64,000 nt of DNA, taken from Gigaspora margarita. Lineage: Eukaryota > Glomeromycota > Glomeromycetes > Diversisporales > Gigasporaceae. Below the pieces are notes generated by a model. That model saw nothing but the letters and a program-made list of their open reading frames with translations. It was not told the origin of the DNA and did not search any database. The stretch lies in contig WTPW01000685.1 in assembly GCA_009809945.1 (NCBI GenBank), positions 241,594 through 305,593 of the forward strand, read 5' to 3'. This document shows, piece after piece, positions 42,629-53,033 of this stretch (position 1 is the first letter of the stretch; every line of letters starts with the position of its first letter). The position numbers were made by a program, and so were the translations under genes.

Positions 42629-43752
42629 ACAACTATATTAGTTACACATGCTATTATTTATATAATTCTATTTTTTTCGAATCTTTTAGTATCATGTATA
42701 CTATAAGATTTATATATACTAGTGCTTTCACCTCATTGCTTCATAGTTTGTCGGTTTAAACGCCGAGTTTAACCGTTTTTACATTCTTTTTTTTTTTTTT
42801 GGCACAAAAAACAAAATTTTGTCGATATAATGGTAACTTTAATAGGGAAATCATAATGTGAAGGTCGTGGAATTAAGATGATATTATTATACTGTAGTAC
42901 GGTGAAAACTTCCAAGTTTACTTAGTACACTCATGAAGGAGATAATCTACTGTAAAATATAAATTTTTTTAAATCAATTGTGTAACGATCTACAAAATCG
43001 GAGCACTCGGGACGGTCCTACTTGTTACAGGTATTCCGAACATCAAATTTCCGATAGTACGTAATTTAAATCCCGAAAGAACAAAAGCTACGTAACTGAG
43101 CTTAAATTTAATCTGACCAATTTCTCTTCGTCTGCATATTAGTAAAATATGCATAACTTTACTTATACTACTATTTGAATATGAACATTGAATAGTTGGG
43201 CATATATTCATTAATTCTTTTTTTGTAAAGAAATACATTTATGCAATTTAATAATTTATTGGCTACTTCGACAAATTCATTATTACATATACCAGAAAAA
43301 AAAACAATATGAATTATTGCTATTCCCAATAAAATGTATTTTTATTTTAGCTAGTTTTTTTTTTTTGTTAAGTTTGGATAAATTATTTGCGCGTATAAAA
43401 ATATAAGCGTTAACAATTTTTACTATCGTAAATACCTTGTGTCAAATCACTTAAGTATAGATTCTTTTAAACTAAAAAAAAATTTTTTTCTTTTTCCAGT
43501 ACAACTGCTTTTTCCTTCAAAAAATTTTTCCGATTTTTTTAAAAATCGGCAAACATTGCAATACTCAATTATTTCACTTGGCATTGCACAATAAAAGGTC
43601 AGAACGAAAAAGCAAAAGAAATTATTATTTTTATTAAAATTGATTATTAATGAATATAATAGTAAACATCATCACTTTTACAACATAATAAAAGCAAGAG
43701 TTTCGTAACTTTTTTTTTTAGGAGAACACTAGGTTCATCCACAAAATCCTGA
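42629..43752. other. Non-coding stretch
   Basis: No element ends are defined. An 82-residue minus-strand frame at 42990-43238 has no motif. Words of the type TCGGGAC and ATCCCGA appear, as in the next region. Confidence 0.35.
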
Positions 43753-43925
43753 AGAGATAATATCCCGAAAACTAAACCCGAAAAAAAAACTCAAAAAAAT
43801 TCATAATTATGTTTTCGGGATAATATCTCTTTGGGATTTTGTTCTTTCGGGATTGAGTACATCGGGATTTAATACTATCGGGATCATGATGTTCGGGATA
43901 CTTATTGACCCAAAATCATCGGATT
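43753..43925. repeat. Hairpin followed by TCGGGAT words
   Basis: AGAGATAATATCCCGAAAAC (43753-43772) and its exact complement GTTTTCGGGATAATATCTCT (43811-43830) form a 20-bp perfect stem with a 38-base loop. Down to about 43900 the word TCGGGAT recurs four more times at irregular spacing. Confidence 0.7.
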
Positions 43926-44702
43926 CGAAGTCCTCCATGCTACATGTGTATATCGTGTGACTGTTATTAAAATTAATTTGACTAATGTGTATAACGATCT
44001 GATTCTTTTTAATCAAAAAAAGTATTATGCTAATTATTGGTCCATCTGATCTAACCTTAAATAGTCCGATCTTTTAAAAGATTGGATGGACCGATTAACA
44101 GCCCAATAAATGATTCATTCATTCTACATATTACCAGTGCTTAAAATCTATATTCAGAATCTACAGTGATCGAATGAAAATTGCAAAAAATGTTCTTGGA
44201 AACTGCGGATTCTATCACATGTTCAGTACACGCGTGACAAATAATGTAGATCAATTACTATTTATATATATGCATGATGTTTATCCACGTGATTGCATTT
44301 TTTCATTATACATGACATTGCATCACAAAGGGTACTTTGGCGAATGGAATACGATATGTGATATACTGTTACGCATGATTTTTTTGAATTCCAACATGTT
44401 CAAGCATTTTCGCATATTGGTATAAAATTGGATTTTAAACGTTTGTAATCACACATGTGCGCGTGAAAATAATTAAATATTCGAATATCGGTCAAAAATT
44501 GAATGAGTATACAGATAAATTCATTATATATTCAATATAAAATTTATAATTTATTTACAATATATAAAATTTTTAAATTACTTTTTATAATTTTACATCA
44601 AATTTGAATACATATAATTGGTTTATATTTTATTGGCACAATTCCTATATATAATGCGTTTTAAAATCTTTTACTGTTGGCTTTTTCTTCTCTTCATATA
44701 AC
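43926..44702. other. Upstream region of the 499-residue gene
   Basis: A short palindrome at about 44035-44101 reads GGTCCATCTGATCTAA ... GATCTTTTAAAAGATTGGAT, with relatives at about 47490-47570 and 48001-48090. An 83-codon frame at 44174-44425 (YPRDCIFSLYMTLHHKGYFGEWN) has balanced composition but no recognised family. The promoter of the gene at 44703 must lie here; I see no firm motif. Confidence 0.35.
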
Positions 44703-46202
44703 ATGGTATCAGACCAAGAGTTGCGAGTAGTGTTCCATGTTTTACTAAATCCTGTTCCGCAATATTTATTAGGCTTATTACCAGCATTACTAACATTAGG
44801 ATCAACTCCTTATGAAAGTTTATTAGAGAAGTTCCTATGGTTTCTACGATGTCTTGGTTGCCCATTTACAGGACTATATTATTTTTGCAAAATAGAGGGC
44901 AACCCAATAGAAATGAGCGCATATTGGCTTGAATCAAAGAATTTTACTCATTTTATTCGGAAAAAAAATGATGACCAAAACGATAACAAAAACGATGATA
45001 AAAACGAAGACGGCGGAGATAATGACAGAGATTATGGCGACGAATATTATGGCGACGATGATGATGACGAAGATGATGATGACGAAGATGATGGTAGTAG
45101 CAAAGGTCAAAAAAGTGACTTAGTCGAATTTATGTTGGATTATATTCATAATTACAGTAACGAAGATGGTACAAAAAAAAATGATAATGACGATGATGAC
45201 GATAAAAGTAATGATAATTATATTAATGAAGAAAGTTGCAAAAACACAATCAATACAATCAATACAATCAGTACAGAAGCCAAAATTATAATCAATAATA
45301 AATATGATGACAACGAAGATGATAATAACAAAGATGATGATGGAGCAAAAAAAGATGATAAAGGTGACGAAGAAGATGGTAACGGAGATGGAGCAAAAAA
45401 AAAAGATGATAAAGGTGACGATGATGACGACAATAAATTTAATACAGAAAGTAGCAAAAACACGAGCAATATAGAAACCAAAATCGTAATCAATAATAAA
45501 GATGAAGTAGATAACAAAGTCATAAGTGAACAAGAATTTCCTAGACCTTTTGGGTATCACGTTATGAAGATAAAACCTAATAAGTCACAGAAACGTATTT
45601 TGGAAGACTGGATTGCGAAAGCTTCTTTATTAGATAGGCTATTATTATGTTTTTCTGCATACTATATAATAATTAGTGTAATTGCAGGAATAGCTAAAGC
45701 AATAAGACCATGTACTCAAGATAATGCATTAGAAGATTGGCCATACATACCAATTTTGTTCATTTGGACATTACCCGTGATTTATGTTAGAATGTTTAAA
45801 GGAAAAGTAGTAAGTAAAGTGTTACCAGAGCGTTTAAAAAATAGAATAACTATAGTTAAATATAATTCAGCAATAACTAAGAAAAAACAAAATTGGGTTT
45901 TCGCTATTTTTTGTTTTTCACTTTTTCTTCCGTGGTTATCTGTGATTATAGCATATTTGACTCCCCCAATCGGGGTTTCTTGTAAGAGTAAATTTTTGAC
46001 GGTGATATGCTCTATATGGTCATTTAACAATATAATTGCATATGTAAGTCACATGAAAGGGGAAAAAGATGTACATGGTCCAAGTCCAGTTGGTATAATG
46101 TTCATTGGTTTTGGTGTAATAGTGGGATTAGGCTTGATATTTTTCGATTCATTATGGGAAAGCGTATTTGGCCCTTATTGCAATCAACTTAGTTGTTTAT
46201 AA
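44703..46202 (+). CDS. Membrane protein with long acidic insert, unrecognised family
   Basis: The 499-residue product is the largest intact frame in the window. Two hydrophobic stretches lie at about residues 10-34 (LLNPVPQYLLGLLPALLTLG) and 45-63. Residues 88-280 are a low-complexity Asp/Asn/Lys/Glu-rich insert. Within it a unit of the form ESxKNTxN..T.AKI.INNK occurs twice (about 177-200 and 249-266). Residues 310-334, 346-365, 398-422, 431-449 and 461-482 are likely membrane spans, so the C-terminal half looks like a conserved membrane core. Cys residues near both ends could pair. The Met at 44703 is the first in frame and precedes a coherent N terminus. No intron is needed. Codon use in the insert (GAT, AAT) follows the AT-rich background. 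I do not recognise the family and give no function. Confidence 0.8.
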   Translation: MVSDQELRVVFHVLLNPVPQYLLGLLPALLTLGSTPYESLLEKFLWFLRCLGCPFTGLYYFCKIEGNPIEMSAYWLESKNFTHFIRKKNDDQNDNKNDDKNEDGGDNDRDYGDEYYGDDDDDEDDDDEDDGSSKGQKSDLVEFMLDYIHNYSNEDGTKKNDNDDDDDKSNDNYINEESCKNTINTINTISTEAKIIINNKYDDNEDDNNKDDDGAKKDDKGDEEDGNGDGAKKKDDKGDDDDDNKFNTESSKNTSNIETKIVINNKDEVDNKVISEQEFPRPFGYHVMKIKPNKSQKRILEDWIAKASLLDRLLLCFSAYYIIISVIAGIAKAIRPCTQDNALEDWPYIPILFIWTLPVIYVRMFKGKVVSKVLPERLKNRITIVKYNSAITKKKQNWVFAIFCFSLFLPWLSVIIAYLTPPIGVSCKSKFLTVICSIWSFNNIIAYVSHMKGEKDVHGPSPVGIMFIGFGVIVGLGLIFFDSLWESVFGPYCNQLSCL

Positions 46203-46423
46203 TTAGTGATTAAGTAGCGTTTCACATGCTTATTTCGATAAATTCTTAAAATACAAATGTTTATAGTCAGCAAAATCCCATATGTATTATGCATATTTAA
46301 TTATTGCTTTTTTTTTTTTTTTGACTTAATAATTTATAGATGATGAAATCTGTTGTTACTTTTATTGTTGATTAAATTACTATTAATAATTAATAAAAAC
46401 ATATAGGCTTAATATAATTAAGA
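46203..46423. other. 3' flank of the 499-residue gene
   Basis: AT-rich with a long T-run near 46309-46322. It probably includes the 3' UTR. Nothing else is recognised. Confidence 0.4.
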
Positions 46424-46946
46424 TTGTTATTCAAAAGAAAACAATCACCTCTAGGATACAGACTGCGGCACATGTCAAATAATGAAACGGGGAATTGTCT
46501 GGTTTGTCCAGAAAATCTACAGACATTAGAACATTTCTTTATAGAGCGCAAAGTAACCCAGACTATCTGGAAAACGACGTACAAGTTGGCAAAAATACTA
46601 AAATCTCACAGACACGTGAAGAGGTACTCACGGCATCAAACGTAACTAATCAGGCAAGACAAACCGCATTATGGCTACATATCAACGCGATATATGATAT
46701 ATGATACTGATATTTGCAAATGAAGTGCGGTGGCACCTTGATCCCAGAACTGGTTCTCTCGACAGTTAGTAGAAATAGACTACTTAAGGAAATTAGATCC
46801 CTACTCGTAGGAAAAAGAAAACACAAATTCTCAAATTTCTTGTTAATTAAATAGTTAATGTATTGTAATCCATAATTACCTTTATTAAGCTCTAATAAAG
46901 CACGCCATTGGACGTCCTATTAAGGGAGGTTCAAAAAAAAAAAAAA
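46424..46946 (+). pseudogene. 3' fragment of a second LINE type with zf-RVT domain and poly(A) tail
   Basis: The frame starting near 46424 reads CLVCPENLQTLEHFFIE, which fits the Cys-x2-Cys...His zinc-binding segment found after reverse transcriptase (zf-RVT). The expected last Cys reads Arg here. A shift near 46620 moves the remainder to another frame: NQARQTALWLHINAIYDI, then VRWHLDPRTGSL, then LLKEIRSLLVGKRKHKFSNF before a stop near 46850. A short 3' UTR with GCTCTAATAAAG and a run of about 14 A residues (46933-46946) follow. It is a 5'-truncated insertion. It lacks RNase H and so differs from the LINE family at the window ends. Confidence 0.65.
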
Positions 46947-48491
46947 GAACCAATAAATATTTCCAAGGGCATTCCCAAGATCTCGTTAGATGAGGTTTTC
47001 TGTTCTGTTGATCGAAATAATGTACGAATACTATGACATAATTTTTATCTATGTTACAGTTTTTATCATTTTAAATAAAATTTTATATTGTGTTGTACTA
47101 GTAAAATGCTATTTACCAGAACATAATCATATGATGATCATCTTATTATGCAAACGCTTATGCATGTTTTGTTGCACTAAATTATCAAATTTGACACGCG
47201 CGGACAAAAATTTCCAAATTACATTTCTTATATGATCTTCGTAAAAATTAAATTGAGGACATTCGTCATCAATAAATCCCAAACGACCATTTTTGATTTA
47301 TTCTGTAATTCAATGGTCAGAAATTCAAAATTTTATTACCAATTATTATGCTAAATTCTATAATTATTATTCAAATTTGAACATGAAGAATATGTAATAG
47401 TGTTTCACGGTTCCTATGCCCATAGCATTTCTGAATAAAACTTTTATTGATGGAGTAATAGGTTGGAAAATATTTTTGATATTTTCTGTTAATCGGTCCA
47501 TCCTAGTGCAAGGACTGCTGATCTTTTAAAAGATCAGATTGGATCGCAGTCCAGAACCAAATAGAGCGGCTAGGTTAGATCGGATGGAGTGGTCATTGAG
47601 CTGTGATTAATCATACCCGAGCGTACTACTCTAGCCTCTAAATGTATGATTAGAATTTTTATACCAAGATTTAAAGGTTAGGATAAGATACTCCGGGTAC
47701 AATTAAAATCTTTATTAAATATTTTCATTTAGAAAATTAAAAAATGTAATTTAGAAAATTAAAAATTGTACAGGTAAATCTATTAATTCTGCTAAAGTGT
47801 TCATTGACAATTTTGTAATTAATAATGGATTTTTTCTATAAAATCATTATTCATTATAAATGAAGTCAAATTGTTCAAACTAAGCCATCAATGGTTAATT
47901 TTAAGTTTTACATTACGTGAAATCTGAAGTCAACAATTTTTTTTCATTATTTTTCTGTAATGCTAAAGTAATGTTAGATAAGTATTGTACATTTACTATT
48001 AGGACTAACGATCCTTTCGGTCCATCTAAAAAGGACTGGACTGACCCGATCCCTAAGGATTGTCAGTCCGAACCGGATTGATTAACACGTCGTCATCATA
48101 AAAATAAAATCAGAAATGCTCATGAAAGAACATTAGGGCTGTGGAATATAAAATAATATTTGTTGCGAGAAGTGGCTGAAGCTGGATATTAAGGACTTCG
48201 ATTTAAAAATATAGACCATACTAAATCCACTTATACTCTTTTATTATCAAAACTAACCTAAATCCTAACCTAACTGTTAAAAAACGCTAAGAAAATGAAA
48301 CCCAAAAATTTTAGAAAATCTTATATTAAAATAATTAAAATTTCCAGCTTCAAGCCACGACAATATTTAATAAATATGCTATTAACATTGTGTTTTCTAT
48401 CGATTCAAAATATTTCATAATCGTCCAATAAAAGATACGATTTATCTCTTTATTTATAGGCGCAATTCTAATTGGTTTTTCAAATGTATAT
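46947..48491. other. Intergenic stretch with short dispersed palindromes
   Basis: About 47490-47570 (TCGGTCCATCC ... GATCTTTTAAAAGATCAGAT) and 48001-48090 (TTTCGGTCCATC ... AAGGACTGGACTGACCC) resemble the palindrome at 44035-44101. An 81-codon frame at 46990-47235 is hydrophobic with no recognised motif. No other gene is seen. Confidence 0.35.
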
Positions 48492-48668
48492 GGTGATGTT
48501 GCATCTAAAGTAGCGATTTATCTAAAGTAGCGCCTGGCTAAGATTAAGCCCCTGAAGTTAGATCTTCGTGCATGCATTAAGTCGTAATTTTAGTCAGGGC
48601 GCTACTTTAGATATATAAAGTAGCTACTTTAAATAAATCGCTACTTTAGATGCAGCAGTGACATCACC
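48492..48668. mobile_element. MITE, TIR GGTGATGT with TCTAAAGTAGCGATTTAT
   Basis: GGTGATGT and GCATCTAAAGTAGCGATTTA at the left are mirrored by AAATCGCTACTTTAGATGC and ACATCACC at the right; a few extra bases separate the two words on the right. AAAGTAGCGC and GCGCTACTTT pair further in. The flanks ATGTATAT and TTTTATAT agree at 6 of 8. Confidence 0.65.
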
Positions 48669-48758
48669 TTTTATATTCAGAATTAAAACAAAGATCTATA
48701 AACATGGTCCACGATTAATGATGCCTGACGAATGACGAAATAGTTTCGTCTAGACGAA

Positions 48759-49348
48759 TACCGTAGTGCACTGACCAAAGTACCCCCCTTTTTCAATACC
48801 CCCCATTGCAAAGTACCCCTGTGAAAACACGAGACCTCTATTAATTAAATATAGGTTTTTTTTAAAATTTTTGGACTGCTCATTGTAAATGCAAAATATG
48901 TATATGCTTAAAATTTTTTTTTCTTGCGACACTGACCTGCTGCTGTAATAATATACCCGGGTCTTTTGTAAATTTTTTTATGGGTAGATTGCATTGTACC
49001 CCGGGTACCGTATATGTCCGAAAATAAGCTACTACCTAAAATAAGCTACCCCCTGATTTTTTTCAAAAATCTTAAAAAATCTGTTGCCAGTTGCTACATA
49101 TAAAAGTCTAAATTTTACTAAGTAAATCTCAAAAGTACCATTAAGTAAACTTGTTCGGACATCAAAATACACCTATAGTAAAAATTTGGTGTCATTTGGA
49201 CAACTTTTTATTAGTACGTTTTTCAATTTTTTCAAAAAACTCTATATTTCGAAAATAAGCTACCCCACGTTTTTTCATGTAATTTTTTGGCCATAAAAGG
49301 TAGCTTATTTTCGGACACATACGGTACTTTGGTCAGTGCACTACGGTA
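48759..49348. mobile_element. TA-flanked element with perfect 24-bp terminal repeats
   Basis: TACCGTAGTGCACTGACCAA, continuing AGTA (48759-48782), is the exact inverse complement of 49325-49348. TA at both edges is the likely target duplication. Its right third is occupied by a second element (49006-49326), whose right end abuts the right terminal repeat and shares its TA. The remaining interior has repeated AGTACCCC / AATACCCCCC words. Confidence 0.8.
49006..49326. mobile_element. MITE nested in the 24-bp TIR element, TIR TACCGTAT.TGTCCGAAAAT
   Basis: TACCGTATATGTCCGAAAAT at the left is mirrored by ATTTTCGGACACATACGGTA at the right, one mismatch in 20. The interior follows 5001-5288 closely (GTTGCTACATATAAAAGTCT; AAGTAAACTTGTTCGGACAT), so they are one family. 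Half of the palindromic core module is present. Confidence 0.85.
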
Positions 49349-50979
49349 ATGTCAGCTAACTTCAATTTGGCGAATGGCGAATGACAAAACATGTGCCGAA
49401 TATCGAAACTCGTGATGATATGAAACTATGACGTGAAATCTACGGACAGTGCTTAGAACAACATATGATTGATTTTACCATTACATGATTTTCTGATGTA
49501 CATCAACCAATTAAAAATCAGGATCATGTGTAATATAAAGAAGTTCAAAACAATCATTCATGGTTTATAATTTAGTGCACCCCGCACTGTGGTGCACTCT
49601 ATAGTAACAAATACAAATAATGATTAGGGTTAGAGTTAGGGTTAAGGTTGGTTATAGAATTATAGTAAAATTGCGAGAAGAGCATTTTTTGTTAAAAGTG
49701 CAACAGAGGCATTCATTATCTCAAAATATAGTTTAGCAAACCACCTTTAGAGCCTAACAAAAATTTTCCTCATGCATTCTTACTATAATACTGCTTTTTA
49801 TGACTCTAAACCCCGACCCTAATATAAACAAAATTTTTTGTTTAACAACATCCATTTTTCAAATATCACGGGACAGCAAAATCGTGTCAAAATTCAATGG
49901 CTAGTGTAACTATTAAGGAGGGGATGTATGCATTTAACAAATTAACTCCAATAGTTATTAATAAGATAAGTTTCTGGTTTACTCGAATAAAGGTTGCTTC
50001 AGCACTATATTAGTTTACTTTTTTATTTTTCTTAAGTAAAACCGAAGGGAACTTCTCTATATGTCTCTTTTATTGAAGTCAAATTCATTTGTTTATATAC
50101 ATTTAAATTTAATATATGACATGTTTAATATGTTACGTGATATTCAACGACAGTACTATCGAGAATTTTACACATAATCTGTGCCCCTTAACATGTACAT
50201 GTGCTATCATGTGAAGATTTTACAAAAAGGGGTGATTATATGTCAATCATCAAGTTTAACAAAAATAGAAATAAAAATGCCAGAAATGTAGTACAAAGTG
50301 TATGGTTAACATGCAAGCGCGATTTCTTGAATCTTATTGTATGGCCTATTCAAATTATCATTGGATGCGCATTAACATCAAGTATATAACCTGTATACTG
50401 GGTAGATTTTGCATTTGTTTAATGCTGATAAACTTGTAGCTGTGTGCATCTTCTAATGAGCATCTACTTATAGTAATCAATTCGAGGATAAAAAGGATAT
50501 AGTATGATTTTCTGAATTTGTTTACTTCATGGGTTTTATATCTTCTTTATATAGATTTAGATCCGTTTATGCAGAATCCCCGCTATTGAGCAAGTTTTTT
50601 TACTTGTTTTTTTTTTAATTATTTTCAAAAATTCTTCTGTGATTTTTGATATTTTTTGCTACTTTCTGAAGAATATTTGATCTGCATGAATTCTTTATTT
50701 TTTTTGCTACCATTATAATTAATCTATATATGTTAATTCATTTTACCGTTGAGTTTATTAAGAAATGAAGAACAAACGAATGCAATCGAGTAATTGACTA
50801 GCTAATCTCGATCCAGGAAAGATTTAGCTGATCAGAATCTGCAAGAGTATCTAATAAGATAGCTGCACAGCATGTGATACCGCGTAGGACCAGTATGATC
50901 ATGTGTGCCAGATAAGGAAAAACCTCTCACCCACTTTCATTTATATTTTTTTGGACTTAATCTATTTGATTTGTACCTA
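49349..50979. other. Non-coding stretch with degenerate telomere-like run
   Basis: At 49622-49650 AGGGTTAGAGTTAGGGTTAA is a short TTAGGG-like run, and CCCCGACCCTAA occurs near 49810. GTGCACCCCGCACTGTGGTGCAC near 49575 is a small palindrome. A 62-codon frame at 50201-50389 has no family. No gene is called. Confidence 0.4.
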
Positions 50980-51480
50980 ACTGATACAAAATATAATTGG
51001 AGAGCCCGACAATTGTTAAAGTGAATATAATTTAAATGATGACATTAATCATACATGTATTTTTTCAAAACACAATTATTAAAGAGAACAAATTAAACTT
51101 TATACTGTTTACAGTTAATCATACATTCTTTTGAATCACTAAGGGTGCTGACATTTATTACCTAATATTCATTTACTATAGGGGCTTACCCCCCACCCCC
51201 AGGTAAGATCTATAAATAGAATTTTAGCCAATCAAATTTAACTAAGGTAAGATTTTTCTTGACCTCCCCCCCCACCTCCTAAAATATTACCTAATAAATG
51301 TCAGCACCCTAACATTAAAGTGAACAGAATTAAACTTTACACTCATCTTGGTAATTTACATCTGCTTGAAACTCAATTGTTAAAGTGGATTGAATTAAAC
51401 TTCATACACACCTTCCTTGCACTGTCATTGCATCAACAGTGCCTAATCACCAGATAAGAGACCCTTGCATTATCTGAATG
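50980..51480. repeat. Tandem repeat around AATTGTTAAAGTGAA..GAATTAAACTT
   Basis: Units of roughly 70-95 bp share ACAATTGTTAAAGTGAAC, then GAATTAAACTTTATACT, then a TTAATCATACAT-type word. Four or five imperfect units can be followed. A MITE (51141-51311) splits the array. Confidence 0.55.
51141..51311. mobile_element. MITE, TIR TAAGGGTGCTGACATTTATT, TA target
   Basis: TAAGGGTGCTGACATTTATT and AATAAATGTCAGCACCCTA are exact inverse complements with TA at both edges. The subterminal C-runs and TTACCTAATA words fit the TAAGGG family. It sits within a tandem array. Confidence 0.85.
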
Positions 51481-51579
51481 GTCATAGAACTCATCTGCTC
51501 CTACAAATAAAATGATATATTACTCTAGAAAAAAGGACAACCTTTTAGTAATTCAATTCCATGTAATGTTAACTAGAAA

Positions 51580-52320
51580 ATTGTTACAAAACTTACTTGT
51601 TGTTCAAAATATAAAATAGGTAAAGTTGAGATGGTTTGTATTGGAATAAAATGATGTGACTTCTATTGTGAACTGTTGTAAAATTCTGTTACAAAATTTG
51701 CATGCCATTCTGGTAACAGTAAAAGGCAAGTTAGTTGTATGGGTTATAAAGATTCTATATGGGCTAAAAAAATTCTTTTACAATCTTACTTAATATACAA
51801 TATGTAATTAGGTTGTTAATTTTGCATTTAAATTGCAAAATCTTATTACAAAATCCCCTTGCTATTCAGTGTCCATAGTGTGCAGTTAAAATTGAGTCAA
51901 TTTGCATTTAGGGCATTGTTAGTTACTGCAAAAATTTTATTACAATCCTTTGCTCATTATTCCAGTGACATGCAGCATGTTACTATACAATAAGCCATTG
52001 TGGTTAATATCAGTAATGGCAAAAAGGTAAATTAGTTTGTATGAAAGATATCATAATTTTATCATGAATTTCTAAAATAATTCTGTTAAAAACTTACCCG
52101 ACAGATAATATGTTTTAATATTGAGTTTGTACCAAAATTATTGTGGCTTTTATCAAGAATTACTGTAAAAATTCTCATGTAAAACTTGCTTGTTATTCTA
52201 TTAATCACAATATATGGTTAGGATTGAGTTAGTTTGCATTAAAATTATTATAGTTTTATCATGAATTACTTTTATAAACCTTACCATTCTGGTGATACAC
52301 AGTATGTGATTCACTAACAT
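51580..52320. repeat. Tandem repeat array, unit about 100-140 bp
   Basis: Units share AAAATTCTGTTACAAAACTT, then TGC.TGTTATTCTGGTAA, then a CA.TATGTG word and GAGTTAGTTTGCATTAAAAT. About six units can be followed. Spacing is irregular and units are diverged. Confidence 0.6.
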
Positions 52321-53033
52321 ATGTTATTAACATTATCCATATCTTAGTTAATTTCAAAGATACTAATGTGTGCATATCAAACAGAAGTCGTATTTCTAAA
52401 TTTTAAAGATACAAAGTGCACATAACATCAAAAGTCAATTTTTTAAAAATAAATATAAATAGATGACAATGGATTATTAATTCATCAATTACAAATTATG
52501 ACAACAAATAATAATGAATATATGCATAATTTTGGATTTTGGGTCAAAAAAGTCAAATTTAAACATCTTTTCTCCAATTTCAAATAAAATAAAAACAATA
52601 CTACTGATTTAATATATTTTTAGGTGCTAAATAAGTTTACTTAGTGCATTAAAGTAGATTACAGTGGCCTACCATAATATTGAGAACACTTTTGAAAAAT
52701 TTATATAGAAATAAATTTATAAAATATAAAATAAAAATTTATTAAATTTATATCTTTTAATAAAAAAAAAAGTTTATAAAATTCTATGCAATACTTTTTA
52801 AAATAATCAAATTTTAGTAAATTTTAGATTTTTTTATTAATGTGATTGCTAATTTTTAATATATATTTATAGTAACTAGAATTACTAATTATAGTAATAT
52901 AAAAACTTAATTTTTTATTAAGTAAACTAGCAATTTTTTTAGATAAAATTATCTAGATGATACAAATAAATAAACTGGTTTATGTAATATTCAAAAAATT
53001 TTTTGGTTCTAGCTAACTGGAGGTTTTTTTATA
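52321..53033. other. No recognised feature
   Basis: AT-rich non-coding DNA. No terminal repeats or tandem structure are apparent. Confidence 0.4.

Noticed and set aside
45120..45560. Long minus-strand open frames opposite the acidic insert
   Set aside because: They arise because GAT/AAT-rich codons read as ATC/ATT on the other strand; composition is pure Ile/Phe/Ser/Leu low complexity.
49622..49650. Telomere or interstitial telomere
   Set aside because: Only a few imperfect TTAGGG-like words; similar degenerate runs at 5740, 8606 and 42145 are scattered and not tandem arrays.
50201..50389. 62-codon plus-strand frame
   Set aside because: Composition is not repetitive, but there is no homology cue, conserved motif or context to support a gene.
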